A DNA stretch of 64,000 nt, taken from an uncultured Bacteroidales bacterium. Its GTDB lineage: Bacteria > Bacteroidota > Bacteroidia > Bacteroidales > Paludibacteraceae. Below, one piece after another: positions 34,284-43,069 of this stretch. Below the pieces are notes generated by a model, which did not search any database, was not told where the DNA came from, and saw nothing but the letters and a program-made list of their open reading frames with translations. Positions within the stretch are counted from its first letter, which is position 1; each line of letters begins with the position of its first letter. The stretch lies in NCBI GenBank assembly GCA_900316005.1, contig ONBH01000010.1, positions 1 through 64,000 on the forward strand. The letters run 5' to 3'. Made by a program: the position numbers and the translations under genes.

Positions 34284-36194
34284 ATGAGAAACATAGTAGT
34301 AAGTTTCGTAGCAGCAATCGCTATAGTAGGTATGGTGCAAGCCATTCCGCCTAAGACAGCCGAGTTAGGCAAAGACCACCGTCCGATAGAGAGTCTGGAG
34401 CAGGTGCGCCCTGTGCGTAAGTACGTTCATCAGGTACGCGAGCGGGAGTTAAGGGCTCGGGGTGAAGGAATCAGTATGAACGGCATGAAGGAAGGTATCG
34501 GCGACCGCAACATGTCAGAGCATGGCTTGGTATTGTTGGTGGACTTCACCGACAAGGCCTTCAAGAGTGAGAACACGAGGGCTGATTTCGACTCGCTGAT
34601 GAATGCCATTGACTATAGTTACAACGGAGCATTTGGTTCGGTACGTAGTTATTTTCAGGCGCAGTCAGCCGGTCAGTACAACCCGCACTTTGACGTAGTG
34701 GGCCCTATTCACCTTCCCCATAACGGTTCATGGTACGGAGCCAATGCCACCAGCGGTGCGGCTCGTGGCAGTGACCGCTACCTGGCGGACTTCGTCATTG
34801 ACGCCTGCATGATAGCCGATAGCGTGTATGGGGTGGATTTCGCTGAATACGATAACGATGGTGACGGGAATGTGGACTTCATCTACATCATCTACGCTGG
34901 TTACGGCGAAGCCGACGGCGGTGGTGCCAGTACGATTTGGCCGCATAACTTCAGTCTGACCTCGGCTTTGTACTACGGGCTGAGCTACCAGACGGAGTAT
35001 TACGTCAACTCCGGTTCGGACTACAACCTGCCGCTCTTCGACGGCAAGTACGTCGATAACTATGCCTGCTCCATGGAGTTGAAATACTCCTATTACGACC
35101 CCTCGCGCACGGGTATCGGTTGTATTGCACACGAGTTCGGTCACGTGCTGGGTCTGCCCGACCTATACGACACGAGTTATGGCACCAACTATAGCAACGG
35201 CTATACGCCGTCGGAATGGGACATCATGGATGGTGGCAGCTACAATAATAATATGAACACCCCGCCCAACTACTCTGTCTATGAGAAGTACTATCTGGGT
35301 TGGGCTCAGCCTGAGTTGCTTGCCGGCTATGTAACGGATGCGGGCGACACGGTATTGAATTACAGCCGCACGCTGCCTGCCGACGGTAAGACCTATGCCA
35401 TGATGACGCGTAGTTGTCAGCCCAGTCTCAAGCAGAGCGAACGCACCGATACGGTTTATTACCTGGAGAACCGCCAGTTGGAGGGTTGGGATGGCTATCT
35501 CCCGGGCCATGGTATGCTGGTATGGCGCGTGGTCTATAACGACGAGGCATGGTACTCCAACGAGCCCAATAACACTGCCAACAAACCTCGCTGCACCATT
35601 CTCTGCGCCAAGACAGGCGGGTTGGGTGTGGCTAACTCATGGGACGGAAGACAAGATGTACCCTTCCCGGGTTCGAATAACGTAAAGACATACCGCCCAT
35701 GGGGAACGCTGAACTCGCAACTCATGGATATTAACGAGGATAATGAACTGATTAGTTTCAACTTCAAGACGTTCTTTGTACCCAACACGATTGAGGAACG
35801 CTGGCATATCTATAACAACTGGGGACGCGGTCAGTGGACTTGGAAAGAGATGACACCCAATGCCGATGCCACAGAGTTTACCTTTGCCGGTGTCTTCGGC
35901 ACCAGAGGCGTCTATATCAACACATCTGAGGACACCCAGACCGGTACCTTCTATTCGCTGGACAAGACCGATGAGAACTATCATATTGACGGTGATATCC
36001 AAACCGGTGATAGCGTGCTGTTCCGCTATGTTCCGATGCACAAACACCTGTATGCCACCAGCTACGAACCGAAGGCTATCGAGGCTGTTCGCGCCGAGAG
36101 CGAGAAAGCCTTGAAGGTCATCATTAACGGTCAGATGTACATCCGCCGCGGCGATGAACTCTATAGCATCACGGGAGTGAGAATTGACAATTGA
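34284..36194 (+). CDS. M6-family metalloprotease, exported with sorting tail
   Basis: About 636 residues from ATG 34284. The signal peptide ends MVQAIPPK. The zinc site HEFGHVLGLPD begins at His283 (HExxH with Glu284 and His287), preceded by SRTGIGCIA, which fits the M6/immune-inhibitor-A-like family. Residues about 505-600 carry one copy of the WTWKEM module (HIYNNWGRGQWTWKEM) seen five times in the 25715-29539 protein. The tail is KVIINGQMYIRRGDELYSIT, and the last residues come from a heptad repeat (TTGACAATTGA) containing the stop codon. Probably a secreted protease degrading host or dietary protein. Confidence 0.9.
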   Translation: MRNIVVSFVAAIAIVGMVQAIPPKTAELGKDHRPIESLEQVRPVRKYVHQVRERELRARGEGISMNGMKEGIGDRNMSEHGLVLLVDFTDKAFKSENTRADFDSLMNAIDYSYNGAFGSVRSYFQAQSAGQYNPHFDVVGPIHLPHNGSWYGANATSGAARGSDRYLADFVIDACMIADSVYGVDFAEYDNDGDGNVDFIYIIYAGYGEADGGGASTIWPHNFSLTSALYYGLSYQTEYYVNSGSDYNLPLFDGKYVDNYACSMELKYSYYDPSRTGIGCIAHEFGHVLGLPDLYDTSYGTNYSNGYTPSEWDIMDGGSYNNNMNTPPNYSVYEKYYLGWAQPELLAGYVTDAGDTVLNYSRTLPADGKTYAMMTRSCQPSLKQSERTDTVYYLENRQLEGWDGYLPGHGMLVWRVVYNDEAWYSNEPNNTANKPRCTILCAKTGGLGVANSWDGRQDVPFPGSNNVKTYRPWGTLNSQLMDINEDNELISFNFKTFFVPNTIEERWHIYNNWGRGQWTWKEMTPNADATEFTFAGVFGTRGVYINTSEDTQTGTFYSLDKTDENYHIDGDIQTGDSVLFRYVPMHKHLYATSYEPKAIEAVRAESEKALKVIINGQMYIRRGDELYSITGVRIDN

Positions 36195-36229
36195 TAGTTC
36201 TTATCTCGGCTAAGCCGTACGATAGTTGA
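36186..36229. repeat. Dispersed hairpin element, short copy
   Basis: Heptads, then TCTTATCTCGGC-TAAGCCGTACGATAG and again heptads. It is a deleted version of the element at 235-282: the middle GAAGCCTCGAAC block is missing. It overlaps the stop codon of the M6 protease gene. Confidence 0.75.
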
Positions 36230-36234
36230 TAAAT

Positions 36235-36267
36235 AAAAATGGTTGCCAGGGCGGCAACCATTTTTAT
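36235..36267. terminator. Bidirectional terminator between convergent genes
   Basis: AAAAATGGTTGCC and GGCAACCATTTTT are a perfect inverted repeat around 5 nt, serving the protease gene and the SDR gene. Confidence 0.9.
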
Positions 36268-36301
36268 TTCGTCATGACGTTATGACGACTAATTCTCTAT
36301 C

Positions 36302-37066
36302 TTACTTCCGATAGATTACCGATCCACTGGCTTGATTATTAGCCAGCACGAGGATCTCGGCCACCTGCACGTGTTCGGGGGCTGAAGCTGCAAAATAAAC
36401 GCAGTCAGCTATATCTCCGCCCGTGAGAGGTTCGATGCCCTGATAAACTTTATCCGCACGCGCTTGGTCACCGTGGAAACGGGTGACGGAGAAGTTAGTC
36501 TCTACCAAACCGGGTTTGATGGTTGTGACGCGGATGGGGGTGTCCACCAAGTCAATGCGCAGACCATCGCTCAGCACCTTGACGGCAGCCTTGGTAGCAC
36601 AATAGACCGCACCATTGGCGTAGGCAGCATCGCCGGCTACAGAACCGATATTGATAATATGTCCCTTGCCGCGGGCTACCATACCGGGCACCACAAAACG
36701 CGTGATGGAAAGCAGGGCGCTGATGTTGGTGTCAATCATCGTGTCCCAGTCGGCAAAGTCGCCTTCGTGTTCCTTCTCAAGGCCGAGAGCCAATCCGGCA
36801 TTATTGACGAGTATATCGATAGCCTGCCATTCAGCGGGTAGGTTGGCGATAGCCTGACGGGCTACTTCGCGTTCGCGAACATCAAAGGGCAGGAGGAGGA
36901 TATCCTTTTCCGTCAGTGCAGTGTCGCGTATAATCTGTGCCTTCAGCTCCTCCAGACGCTCCGCACGACGGGCGTTGAGGATGAGGCGATGTCCTTCAGA
37001 GGCAAACTTACGGGCGCAAGCCTCACCGATACCGGAAGAGGCACCCGTGATAAAAACGGTTTTCAT
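36302..37066 (-). CDS. Short-chain dehydrogenase/reductase (YdfG-like)
   Basis: 254 residues. The Rossmann motif TGASSGIG is at 7-14, NNAG near 89-92, catalytic Ser near 142, and YCATK (Tyr/Lys) near 155-159. The sequence resembles the YdfG branch acting on 3-hydroxy acids and serine-like alcohols, using NADP(H). It is 15 bp downstream of the lipoprotein gene on the same strand, at the end of a long minus-strand gene run. Confidence 0.92.
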   Translation of the reverse strand: MKTVFITGASSGIGEACARKFASEGHRLILNARRAERLEELKAQIIRDTALTEKDILLLPFDVREREVARQAIANLPAEWQAIDILVNNAGLALGLEKEHEGDFADWDTMIDTNISALLSITRFVVPGMVARGKGHIINIGSVAGDAAYANGAVYCATKAAVKVLSDGLRIDLVDTPIRVTTIKPGLVETNFSVTRFHGDQARADKVYQGIEPLTGGDIADCVYFAASAPEHVQVAEILVLANNQASGSVIYRK

Positions 37067-37081
37067 GGCTATACGGAGTGC

Positions 37082-37966
37082 TTATTGCTCTTTGGGTTGG
37101 TACTCGTTGTCGTACACCACACCTTGCGCTACGCGCCATACATTACCCTGCGGCAGGAAAGTCGTGGTCTTGCGGCGGTTGCCGAACTGGTCGTAGTCGG
37201 TGGTGATCTTGTTCATGTTGGTCCACTCGCCCGAGGAGGTCATGCGGTAGGTCTTCTCGTTGACAAGACGACCTCTTTCGTCATACTCATACTCCTTTTT
37301 GCTGAAGGGTTTCCAGGCGTTGGTGGAGTCTTTGGCTTGATAGACGATGCAGATCTGGCTTCCGTTCTTGTCGTAGGTATAGAGGTCATTGGTACGCTCT
37401 ACCCAGTTACCGTCCTTCCAATCGTAAGTGGTAACGTTCGATTCGACCTTAGAGGCATTTTTGTAGTCCACCTTCACGCCGTTTTCCCATTGTCCGGTAG
37501 CGGAGTTGTAGGATTGGCTGGTCTCCTGCGTGCGCATGTTATTGGCATCGTACTGATAGCTGTAACGCACATTCTCGACCCATTTCTGTCCTTGTTCGTT
37601 CCAGGCGTACCACTGTTCGGCGGTCACCTTGTTGGCGCTGTTGTATTGTGCCTCATATTTGGAACTATTGATCCAGGTGACACTATCCACTTTTGTGGAG
37701 AGTGTTTGTGTCAGGCGATTGCCCGAGCCATCGTAGGTGTTCTCATACTTGATGATTTCCTGCCAGTCGTTGAGGCGTGCGTTCCACTCCAGTCGTATCT
37801 GGCGGGTGACGTTGCCGGCAGCATCATACTCGTAGGTGTTCTTAAACTGGTTGACGCCATCTACGGTGCGTTCAACCGTATTGATCGGTAAGGCTGTTTC
37901 GCCTTGTCCACCGCCGCAGGCTACCAATGCCAACGCTGCAACGGCCATCAGAATCGTTTTCTTCAT
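37082..37966 (-). CDS. Lipoprotein with YD/RHS-like short repeats
   Basis: 294 residues from ATG 37966. The lipobox ALALVACGGG gives lipidation at Cys. The mature part is a chain of degenerate repeats (YEYDAAGNVTRQ, YSYQYDANNMRTQE, YTYDKNGSQI, YEYDERGRLV) resembling YD-type beta hairpins. Such proteins are common and uncharacterised in Bacteroidales. It is surface or periplasmic, with no catalytic motif. Located between the C10 protease and SDR genes with short spacers, so probably co-transcribed. Confidence 0.78.
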   Translation of the reverse strand: MKKTILMAVAALALVACGGGQGETALPINTVERTVDGVNQFKNTYEYDAAGNVTRQIRLEWNARLNDWQEIIKYENTYDGSGNRLTQTLSTKVDSVTWINSSKYEAQYNSANKVTAEQWYAWNEQGQKWVENVRYSYQYDANNMRTQETSQSYNSATGQWENGVKVDYKNASKVESNVTTYDWKDGNWVERTNDLYTYDKNGSQICIVYQAKDSTNAWKPFSKKEYEYDERGRLVNEKTYRMTSSGEWTNMNKITTDYDQFGNRRKTTTFLPQGNVWRVAQGVVYDNEYQPKEQ

Positions 37967-37989
37967 ATCTCTTTTTTGCACTAAAAAAA

Positions 37990-39840
37990 TTATTCTATCT
38001 TTTGTCCCAACATGTTGTAGCGCACGCCGTCACGCAGGATGCAGACTTGACCATTGACGAATACCTTGCGCACAAGGGGTGCTTGAATGGTAGTCGTCTC
38101 ATCGATACCCGACAGCACATGTTCCTCGTAAGCGATGGGATAGATACGTATCTCGTCGTTGTTGCGCGCCACAAAGCCCTCAACGGTGTAGCATTTATCG
38201 GTACTGAAGATGTAACCGATGCGGAACTGATTGTAGAGGACGACCTCCAGGCTATCCAGGGTATAAGCTGTCTTCTTGGTGCGTGATGCCGTCGTGAAGC
38301 GTCCATCAATGAGCAGTCCTTCGATGCGCACGTAGCGGTTCATGACCGAGTCATTCGGTAGCTCGGTGAGCAGCATAGGCTCGGGAGCAGTACCGGCAGT
38401 AATCGTGAGGTCAGAGGCGTACGACAAACCGCGCATCTGGGGCAAGGACTTATTCGGGGCACTCAGTCCGACGATACCTTCTACTACATCGCCGGGATTC
38501 AGGCTGTAGGTAGCACCATAGAGCAATGCACCGCCGGTAGCATCTTGCAGGTAAGTCAACTCACCATTCTGGTACACCACCGTCACGGGTTTCATGAACA
38601 AGGTGTCGCCTACTTCGGAGTTGTTAGCCTCTTTGCAAGAGGCATAATGTCCGTCGGAGGGAGTGGTCGGATGTGAGGATGGGTGCATGCCGATAGCAGC
38701 ATCCAGGTATTGGTTGAAGCGATAGCTTCGCGTGGTCGGTTTCATCTGCGAGAGCGTGGTGTAGCAGTTGCCTTCGCCTTCCCAGCCCCAGTTGATATGA
38801 TACTTGCCGCTGGCATCGCGTCCATCGCAGATGAAAGCGTGACCGCCGGCATCGGCATCATAACCACCCATCAGGATAGGACGCCCTAATTCCAGGTCGC
38901 CATTGAAAGCTTCCTGCAGGTCGTTGATGGTAACGGACTGACTGTATCGGTCCATATAACGCTCGTAGGTGTAGCCGAAATGCTCTACCATACCGTTCGC
39001 CATGTCATCAATCATAGCGCCGCTACCACCCATGGCATCACCGCCATACTGCATCTCGCAGGCTACACCACAATGGTACATCAGTGTGGCCACAGCCTGA
39101 CCTTCTACGATGCTATACGATGTGTTCGCGTAGGAGGGCAACATATTCATCCAATCGTAATAGGTATTCTCGTAGTCAGCCGTCAGCTGCACGGTCTGCA
39201 GCACCGTGGTATAACCCCAATAACTATAGGAATCGGGGTCGTAGTTTTGCCACGAATAGGTTTTTGTACCGATACCTTTCATCGGGAAATTCCAATAACG
39301 CATAATCTGCGCGGCGGCGGTAGCAACACAACCGGTGTAGCAACGCGTATTGTCAGCTATATCAATGGGGCAGAGGTAGTTGTAGGGGGCACCCTGGTCC
39401 CAAGTAATGTCGCCCAGCAAGGGTTCAATAGCCTCAGTGGTACGCTGCGGAGCGTGATAGGTATCCTCATCGGTCAGGGCACTCAGTTCGTTTTGGAAAC
39501 GTGAGAGCCACCATCTGAGCGCGGGGTTCATGGTTGCCTCATTCAGGCTACCTGTTTCGCTATACAGTATCACGCCATCTACGCGGTCATCGGCTGCAAT
39601 GACGGCAAAGCCGTCGCCGGTGTTGTGGTTAAATACGTAGTAAGCCGCTTCGTCGAGTTCGTTTTTCTGCACCGTATAGGCCAAGGTCATAGCCTCAGCG
39701 CGCACGGGCGCACGACGTACGTGATTATATTGTGTCAGCGTCTCAGCCGCCAGCTGCTTGGCAGCCTCGGGTGTACGGATACCTGCCATCAGACAGAGTG
39801 ACAGCGAAAGCGCACACAATGTTAGGAATGTATTTTTCAT
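37990..39840 (-). CDS. C10 (streptopain) cysteine protease with OB-like domain and sorting tail
   Basis: 616 residues. The signal peptide ends LCLMAG. Residues about 22-130 form a Spi/pro-peptide inhibitor-like domain. The catalytic Cys171 is in CYTGCVATAAAQIMRYW and the catalytic His334 in GGHAFICDG, followed by the NWGW oxyanion/tryptophan segment near 350. Residues about 415-580 resemble the OB-like module of the 25715-29539 protein (TYLQDATGGALLYGATYSLN). The end KVFVNGQVCILRDGVRYNML is the shared tail. Relatives include SpeB and the Bacteroides and Porphyromonas C10 proteases. Probably surface-exposed after T9SS export. Confidence 0.92.
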   Translation of the reverse strand: MKNTFLTLCALSLSLCLMAGIRTPEAAKQLAAETLTQYNHVRRAPVRAEAMTLAYTVQKNELDEAAYYVFNHNTGDGFAVIAADDRVDGVILYSETGSLNEATMNPALRWWLSRFQNELSALTDEDTYHAPQRTTEAIEPLLGDITWDQGAPYNYLCPIDIADNTRCYTGCVATAAAQIMRYWNFPMKGIGTKTYSWQNYDPDSYSYWGYTTVLQTVQLTADYENTYYDWMNMLPSYANTSYSIVEGQAVATLMYHCGVACEMQYGGDAMGGSGAMIDDMANGMVEHFGYTYERYMDRYSQSVTINDLQEAFNGDLELGRPILMGGYDADAGGHAFICDGRDASGKYHINWGWEGEGNCYTTLSQMKPTTRSYRFNQYLDAAIGMHPSSHPTTPSDGHYASCKEANNSEVGDTLFMKPVTVVYQNGELTYLQDATGGALLYGATYSLNPGDVVEGIVGLSAPNKSLPQMRGLSYASDLTITAGTAPEPMLLTELPNDSVMNRYVRIEGLLIDGRFTTASRTKKTAYTLDSLEVVLYNQFRIGYIFSTDKCYTVEGFVARNNDEIRIYPIAYEEHVLSGIDETTTIQAPLVRKVFVNGQVCILRDGVRYNMLGQKIE

Positions 39841-39858
39841 GTTTCAGGGGGTATTAGT

Positions 39859-40653
39859 TTATTTGGATTCCTTACGCGAACTCTTACGCTTGGGAGCAGC
39901 TGCTTTCTCGCCCATCTCGGGGTCAACAAGGATACGTCCGCAGAACTCGCAGACGATGATTTTCTTTCTGAGACGGATATCCAATTGGCGCTGTGCAGGA
40001 ATCTTAGCGTGGCAACCGCCGCAGCTGTCGCGTTCCACTTTCACCACGGCCAGACCGTTGTGGGCGTTACGACGAATACGCTTGAAGGCATTCAGCAGTC
40101 GGTCGTCGATATTCTTCTCGAGCTCGGCGCTGCGAATCATCAGGGCCTCGGTCTCGGCTTTGGTCTCAGAGAGGATCGTCTCCAACTCGGCTTTCTTGTT
40201 GCCCAGGTCAATGTTCTTGTCCTCGATAGACTGCATGGTGCGCTGTTTCTCCTGAACGCGCTGCTCCATGTCTGCTGTGTAGTTACGGATTTTCTTCTGC
40301 GAGAGTTCGATATCCAGCTGCTGGTACTCAATTTCCTTTGAGAGGTTATCGTACTCGCGGTTGTTGCGGACATTATCCTGCTGCTCTTTGTAGCGCGAGA
40401 TAGCCGCATTGGCGTTCTCGATACGTACGCGGTAGTCCGAAATCTGCATTTCGGCATCCTTAATCTCATTCACGATGTTCTGCAAGCGGGTCTTCAAGCC
40501 TTCTAACTCATCACCCATGTCCTTCACTTCCTGGGGCAGTTCGCCAGCCAAAATACGCAGTTGGTCGATCTTGGTATCCACCTGCTGCAACTCATAGAGG
40601 GCACTCAGTTTCTCCTCAATGGTCAGTTCTTTTTGTTCGTCTTTCTTTGCCAT
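39859..40653 (-). CDS. Coiled-coil protein with C4 zinc ribbon
   Basis: 264 residues from ATG 40653. A long coiled coil (about 10-185; ELPQEVKDMGDELEGLKTRL) is followed by a zinc ribbon with CGGCH and CEFCG (four cysteines, about 203-240) and a lysine-rich tail. This is the CdsZ/C4-type zinc-ribbon family (DUF164), present in most Bacteroidota next to the Nif3 gene. A nucleic-acid or ribosome-associated role is suspected. The gene for Nif3 lies 18 bp upstream on the same strand. Confidence 0.9.
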   Translation of the reverse strand: MAKKDEQKELTIEEKLSALYELQQVDTKIDQLRILAGELPQEVKDMGDELEGLKTRLQNIVNEIKDAEMQISDYRVRIENANAAISRYKEQQDNVRNNREYDNLSKEIEYQQLDIELSQKKIRNYTADMEQRVQEKQRTMQSIEDKNIDLGNKKAELETILSETKAETEALMIRSAELEKNIDDRLLNAFKRIRRNAHNGLAVVKVERDSCGGCHAKIPAQRQLDIRLRKKIIVCEFCGRILVDPEMGEKAAAPKRKSSRKESK

Positions 40654-40686
40654 AATATCAATTATCAATTATCAATTATCAATTAA
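40654..40686. repeat. Heptad array overlapping the Nif3 stop
   Basis: ATCAATT units repeated four times with period 7; the array encodes the last residues (LIDN) and stop of the Nif3 protein. Confidence 0.8.
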
Positions 40687-41457
40687 AACTGGTGTAGCAT
40701 CACTCTCGGCGATGCGGGTCTCGACTCTACCTTCCAGCAGTTCCCGGAAGATGTCGCGCGTGAAGTGTTCGCTCACCCAATGGTCAATGTCGATAAGGGC
40801 TATACGTCCCTTGGCATCAAGCATCGTGTGGTATTTCATATCCGCAGTAAGGTAGGCGTCCGCCCCCTGACGGATGGCTTCGTCGGTAAACTCAGCGCCG
40901 GCTCCGCCGCAGAGGGCGAGGGTGCTGATTGTAGCATCGGGGTCACCTACATAACGCAGCATCGGCGCCCCAAAGCGCTCACGAATCAGCTGCATCAGGT
41001 CGCCCAAGCGCATCGGCTCCGTCAGACGGCCGATCATACCCAGGCCGTAGGTAGCGCCGTTCTCTCGGTCGGTTTGGGGGCATAGGATCCGGCAGTCGGT
41101 CATAGCGATGATTTGCGCCATGCGCGCACTGACGCCGTTGGGGGCCGAGTCCATACTCGTATGGGCGGAATAGATAGCTATGCCATGCCGAATAGCATCC
41201 CGTACGATCCGTTCCTGCGGCGTTGAAGCCGTCAGGCGTTTCAGCCCCTTGAAGAGCAAGGGATGGTGCGAGATGATGAGGTCAAAACTACCATCAATAG
41301 CTTCGCTGACGACGTCTTCTGTTACATCCGTCGTCAGCAATGCGCGCCTTATCTCGGCATTGGGTTCACCCACCTGCAGCCCCGAATTATCCCACGCCTC
41401 TTGCCACCTCAGCGGCGCTGCAGATTCTATGATATCAATAATGTGTTGCAGTAACAC
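40672..41457 (-). CDS. Nif3-like dinuclear metal-centre protein
   Basis: 261 residues from a GTG start. Metal-binding motifs of the Nif3/YbgI (DUF34) family are visible: SHHPLLFKGLKRL with its paired His, YSAHTSMD, and the C-terminal LIDIDHWVSEHF with His and Glu. Members form hexameric toroids with two metals per subunit; the reaction is unsettled (sometimes called GTP cyclohydrolase 1 type 2). The last four residues are encoded by a heptad array. Co-directional with and close to the zinc-ribbon gene, a conserved pair. Confidence 0.93.
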   Translation of the reverse strand: MLLQHIIDIIESAAPLRWQEAWDNSGLQVGEPNAEIRRALLTTDVTEDVVSEAIDGSFDLIISHHPLLFKGLKRLTASTPQERIVRDAIRHGIAIYSAHTSMDSAPNGVSARMAQIIAMTDCRILCPQTDRENGATYGLGMIGRLTEPMRLGDLMQLIRERFGAPMLRYVGDPDATISTLALCGGAGAEFTDEAIRQGADAYLTADMKYHTMLDAKGRIALIDIDHWVSEHFTRDIFRELLEGRVETRIAESDATPVLIDN

Positions 41458-41465
41458 GTATGGTC

Positions 41466-41536
41466 GATGCCATCGGTTCCGTGTTCTCGGTTTCGGGTTC
41501 TCGACTTTCGAGTACCGAACACCGATAACCGATTAT
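41466..41536. repeat. Imperfect inverted repeat with CGGTTC-type units
   Basis: ATCGGTTCCGTGTTCTCGGT and, 30 bp on, ACCGAACACCGATAACCGAT can pair to a long imperfect stem between the DUF5606 and Nif3 genes. It also contains short repeated TTCTCGG/TTTCGGG units. It may act as a processing or termination hairpin. Confidence 0.6.
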
Positions 41537-42081
41537 CCTTTCTTAGCACCCACACCGGTCTTAGCAGCAGACTTACCTGCGGCTTTCTGACTGGTCTTGG
41601 CAGCCGTGTTGCGAGCTACGTGCTTCTCGGCCTTAGGTTCAGCTTTCACCTCATCCACCTTAGCCTCAGCGTTCTCTTCGCTTTCTTCCTCAACCGAGAA
41701 ATCCGTGATTCCGGCATTCACCAGCACATTGTACCACTGGATCAGTTTGCGAATATCCGAAGGATAGACGCGGTCGCGGTCGAAATCGGGTACGAAAGAT
41801 GCAAAATAGGCACGCAGTTCATCGTTGTCAGCTTTCTTAGGCTCGATGGATGCGGGCTTGAGGTCCTCCTTCTTGCCCAGACGCGTCAGCACTTCGCTCA
41901 GCGGCAGATCGTCACCCGTGGTAAACATCGACACATCAGCCAGCGAGACAATCTTGTCACGCGCATAAGTCGGCATACGTTTGCCATCCAACAGCGACTC
42001 TACTATCAGCATATTTTGTCCGCGACTTACCAGTTTGAACAGTCCGGGTTTGCCCGTTACGGCGAGGATATTTTTCAACAT
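41533..42081 (-). CDS. DUF5606 protein
   Basis: 182 residues. The N-terminal 135 residues (MLKNILAVTGKPGLFKLVSR; YASFVPDFD-type segment FVPDFDRDRVYPSDIRKL) match DUF5606, a small conserved cytoplasmic protein of Bacteroidota. The last 45 residues are a low-complexity Glu/Ala/Lys tail (KVDEVKAEPKAEKHVA) ending in a basic patch. Function unknown. It has its own promoter (TACCTTTG) and may head the run Nif3, zinc ribbon, C10 protease, lipoprotein and SDR. Confidence 0.88.
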   Translation of the reverse strand: MLKNILAVTGKPGLFKLVSRGQNMLIVESLLDGKRMPTYARDKIVSLADVSMFTTGDDLPLSEVLTRLGKKEDLKPASIEPKKADNDELRAYFASFVPDFDRDRVYPSDIRKLIQWYNVLVNAGITDFSVEEESEENAEAKVDEVKAEPKAEKHVARNTAAKTSQKAAGKSAAKTGVGAKKG

Positions 42082-42110
42082 AAATCTTCAGTTTTTTACA
42101 ATTTAGCCCG

Positions 42111-42142
42111 CAAAGGTACAACAAAAATTGCACATACGCAAA
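42111..42142 (-). promoter_or_regulatory. Promoter of DUF5606 gene
   Basis: Minus-strand TACCTTTG at 42118-42111 with TTTGC at 42142-42138. Confidence 0.75.
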
Positions 42143-42161
42143 TAATTCAGCAAAAAAAAAC

Positions 42162-42188
42162 AAAAATCGCCCCAAAAAGCGATTTTTT
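42162..42188 (-). terminator. Terminator after the HAD gene
   Basis: AAATCGC pairs with GCGATTT around a CCCAAAAA loop, with A/T runs on both sides; it can stop minus-strand transcripts from the HAD/nrd genes. Confidence 0.75.
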
Positions 42189-42232
42189 GTGTACTGGTGT
42201 TCTAGTGTACTAGTGCACGAGTCTACTAGGCT
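42189..42232. repeat. Short tandem array, period 8
   Basis: GTGTACTG, GTGTTCTA, GTGTACTA and GTGCACGA units; same family as 9634-9682, 33 kb away. Confidence 0.8.
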
Positions 42233-42238
42233 GCTACT

Positions 42239-42889
42239 TTACACAGCAAGCCACTTCTTGACTTCCCGCATGTCGTTAAACACCCTGTCGGCGCCGGCCA
42301 TAGAGAGGTCGCTGCGGCTAAGGATGCCGGTATTGACGCCTATGGTGAACAGCCCCGCCGCTTTACCGGCTTTGATGCCCAAGGGTGCATTCTCGACGAC
42401 GCAACAGTCTTCTTTGCGGAATCCCGAGCGTTGCCAGGCTGTCAGGTAAGGCTCGGGGTGCGGTTTGCCGTGCGTCACATCGTGCGCCGTCACCATCTGT
42501 TCGCGCACAAAGATACCGGGGAACCAATGTTCCAACTGTTCGTACAGGTCATACTGTCCGCCGCCGGTTACTACCCAGATGGCTGCCTTACCCTGCAGCG
42601 TCTCAAGCACTTCGCGGATACAGGGGAGGGGTTTACCACCGCCGAGCTCGTGATAGACACGGGTCTTCTCGTCGTAAATATGTTGCACCTCATCGGGCGT
42701 AAAAGAGCGGTTGTTGTGGTCTCCAAGCCACCGGATGATATCCATGCCTGTACGTCCCTCGTTGATATAACACACGCGGGGCGGGAAATCAATGCCATAT
42801 TCCTGCATAACGATGCGCCACGCCTCTGCGTGGTTTGGCATGGAATCCAGCAGGACACCGTCCATATCGAAGAAATAGGCCTGATGCAT
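42239..42889 (-). CDS. HAD-superfamily phosphatase / beta-phosphoglucomutase-like
   Basis: 216 residues. HAD motif I FFDMDGVLLDSMPNHAEAW at 7-25 has both Asp residues; motif II is VVTGG near 105, the Lys is in THGKPHPEPYL, and motif IV is in EDCCVVENAPLGIKAGKAAG. The helical cap between is of the beta-phosphoglucomutase/GPH type. It hydrolyses or isomerises a sugar phosphate; substrate unknown. It follows nrdG on the same strand after a repeat-filled spacer. Confidence 0.9.
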   Translation of the reverse strand: MHQAYFFDMDGVLLDSMPNHAEAWRIVMQEYGIDFPPRVCYINEGRTGMDIIRWLGDHNNRSFTPDEVQHIYDEKTRVYHELGGGKPLPCIREVLETLQGKAAIWVVTGGGQYDLYEQLEHWFPGIFVREQMVTAHDVTHGKPHPEPYLTAWQRSGFRKEDCCVVENAPLGIKAGKAAGLFTIGVNTGILSRSDLSMAGADRVFNDMREVKKWLAV

Positions 42890-42907
42890 GATTAGTTGAG
42901 AGTTAAT

Positions 42908-43069
42908 TTTATGTATTATGTATTATGTACAATGTACGATTTATGTACGATTTAGTTTAATGTACGATTTACGCGTGACCTTTGTCCTTTTACTCCTTTG
43001 TACATCCTTAGTACATCGTACATTTGTCCTTCGTACATTACCCCCCCCCTTAGGGGGCTGGGGGGCTTG
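42908..43069. repeat. GTACGATTTA-type tandem repeats and a GC-rich palindromic element
   Basis: TGTATTA, TGTACAA and TGTACGA heptads run from 42910 to 42975 and a related TGTACATC series continues to 43037. A C-run/G-run element (CCCCCCCCTTAGGGGGCTGG) at 43040-43062 covers the last codons of nrdG. A sister of this element sits inside nrdG at 43278-43310. Confidence 0.75.

Noticed and set aside
40672..41457. Nif3 as a true GTP cyclohydrolase
   Set aside because: The name GTP cyclohydrolase 1 type 2 is inherited annotation; the sequence supports only the Nif3/DUF34 metal-binding family.
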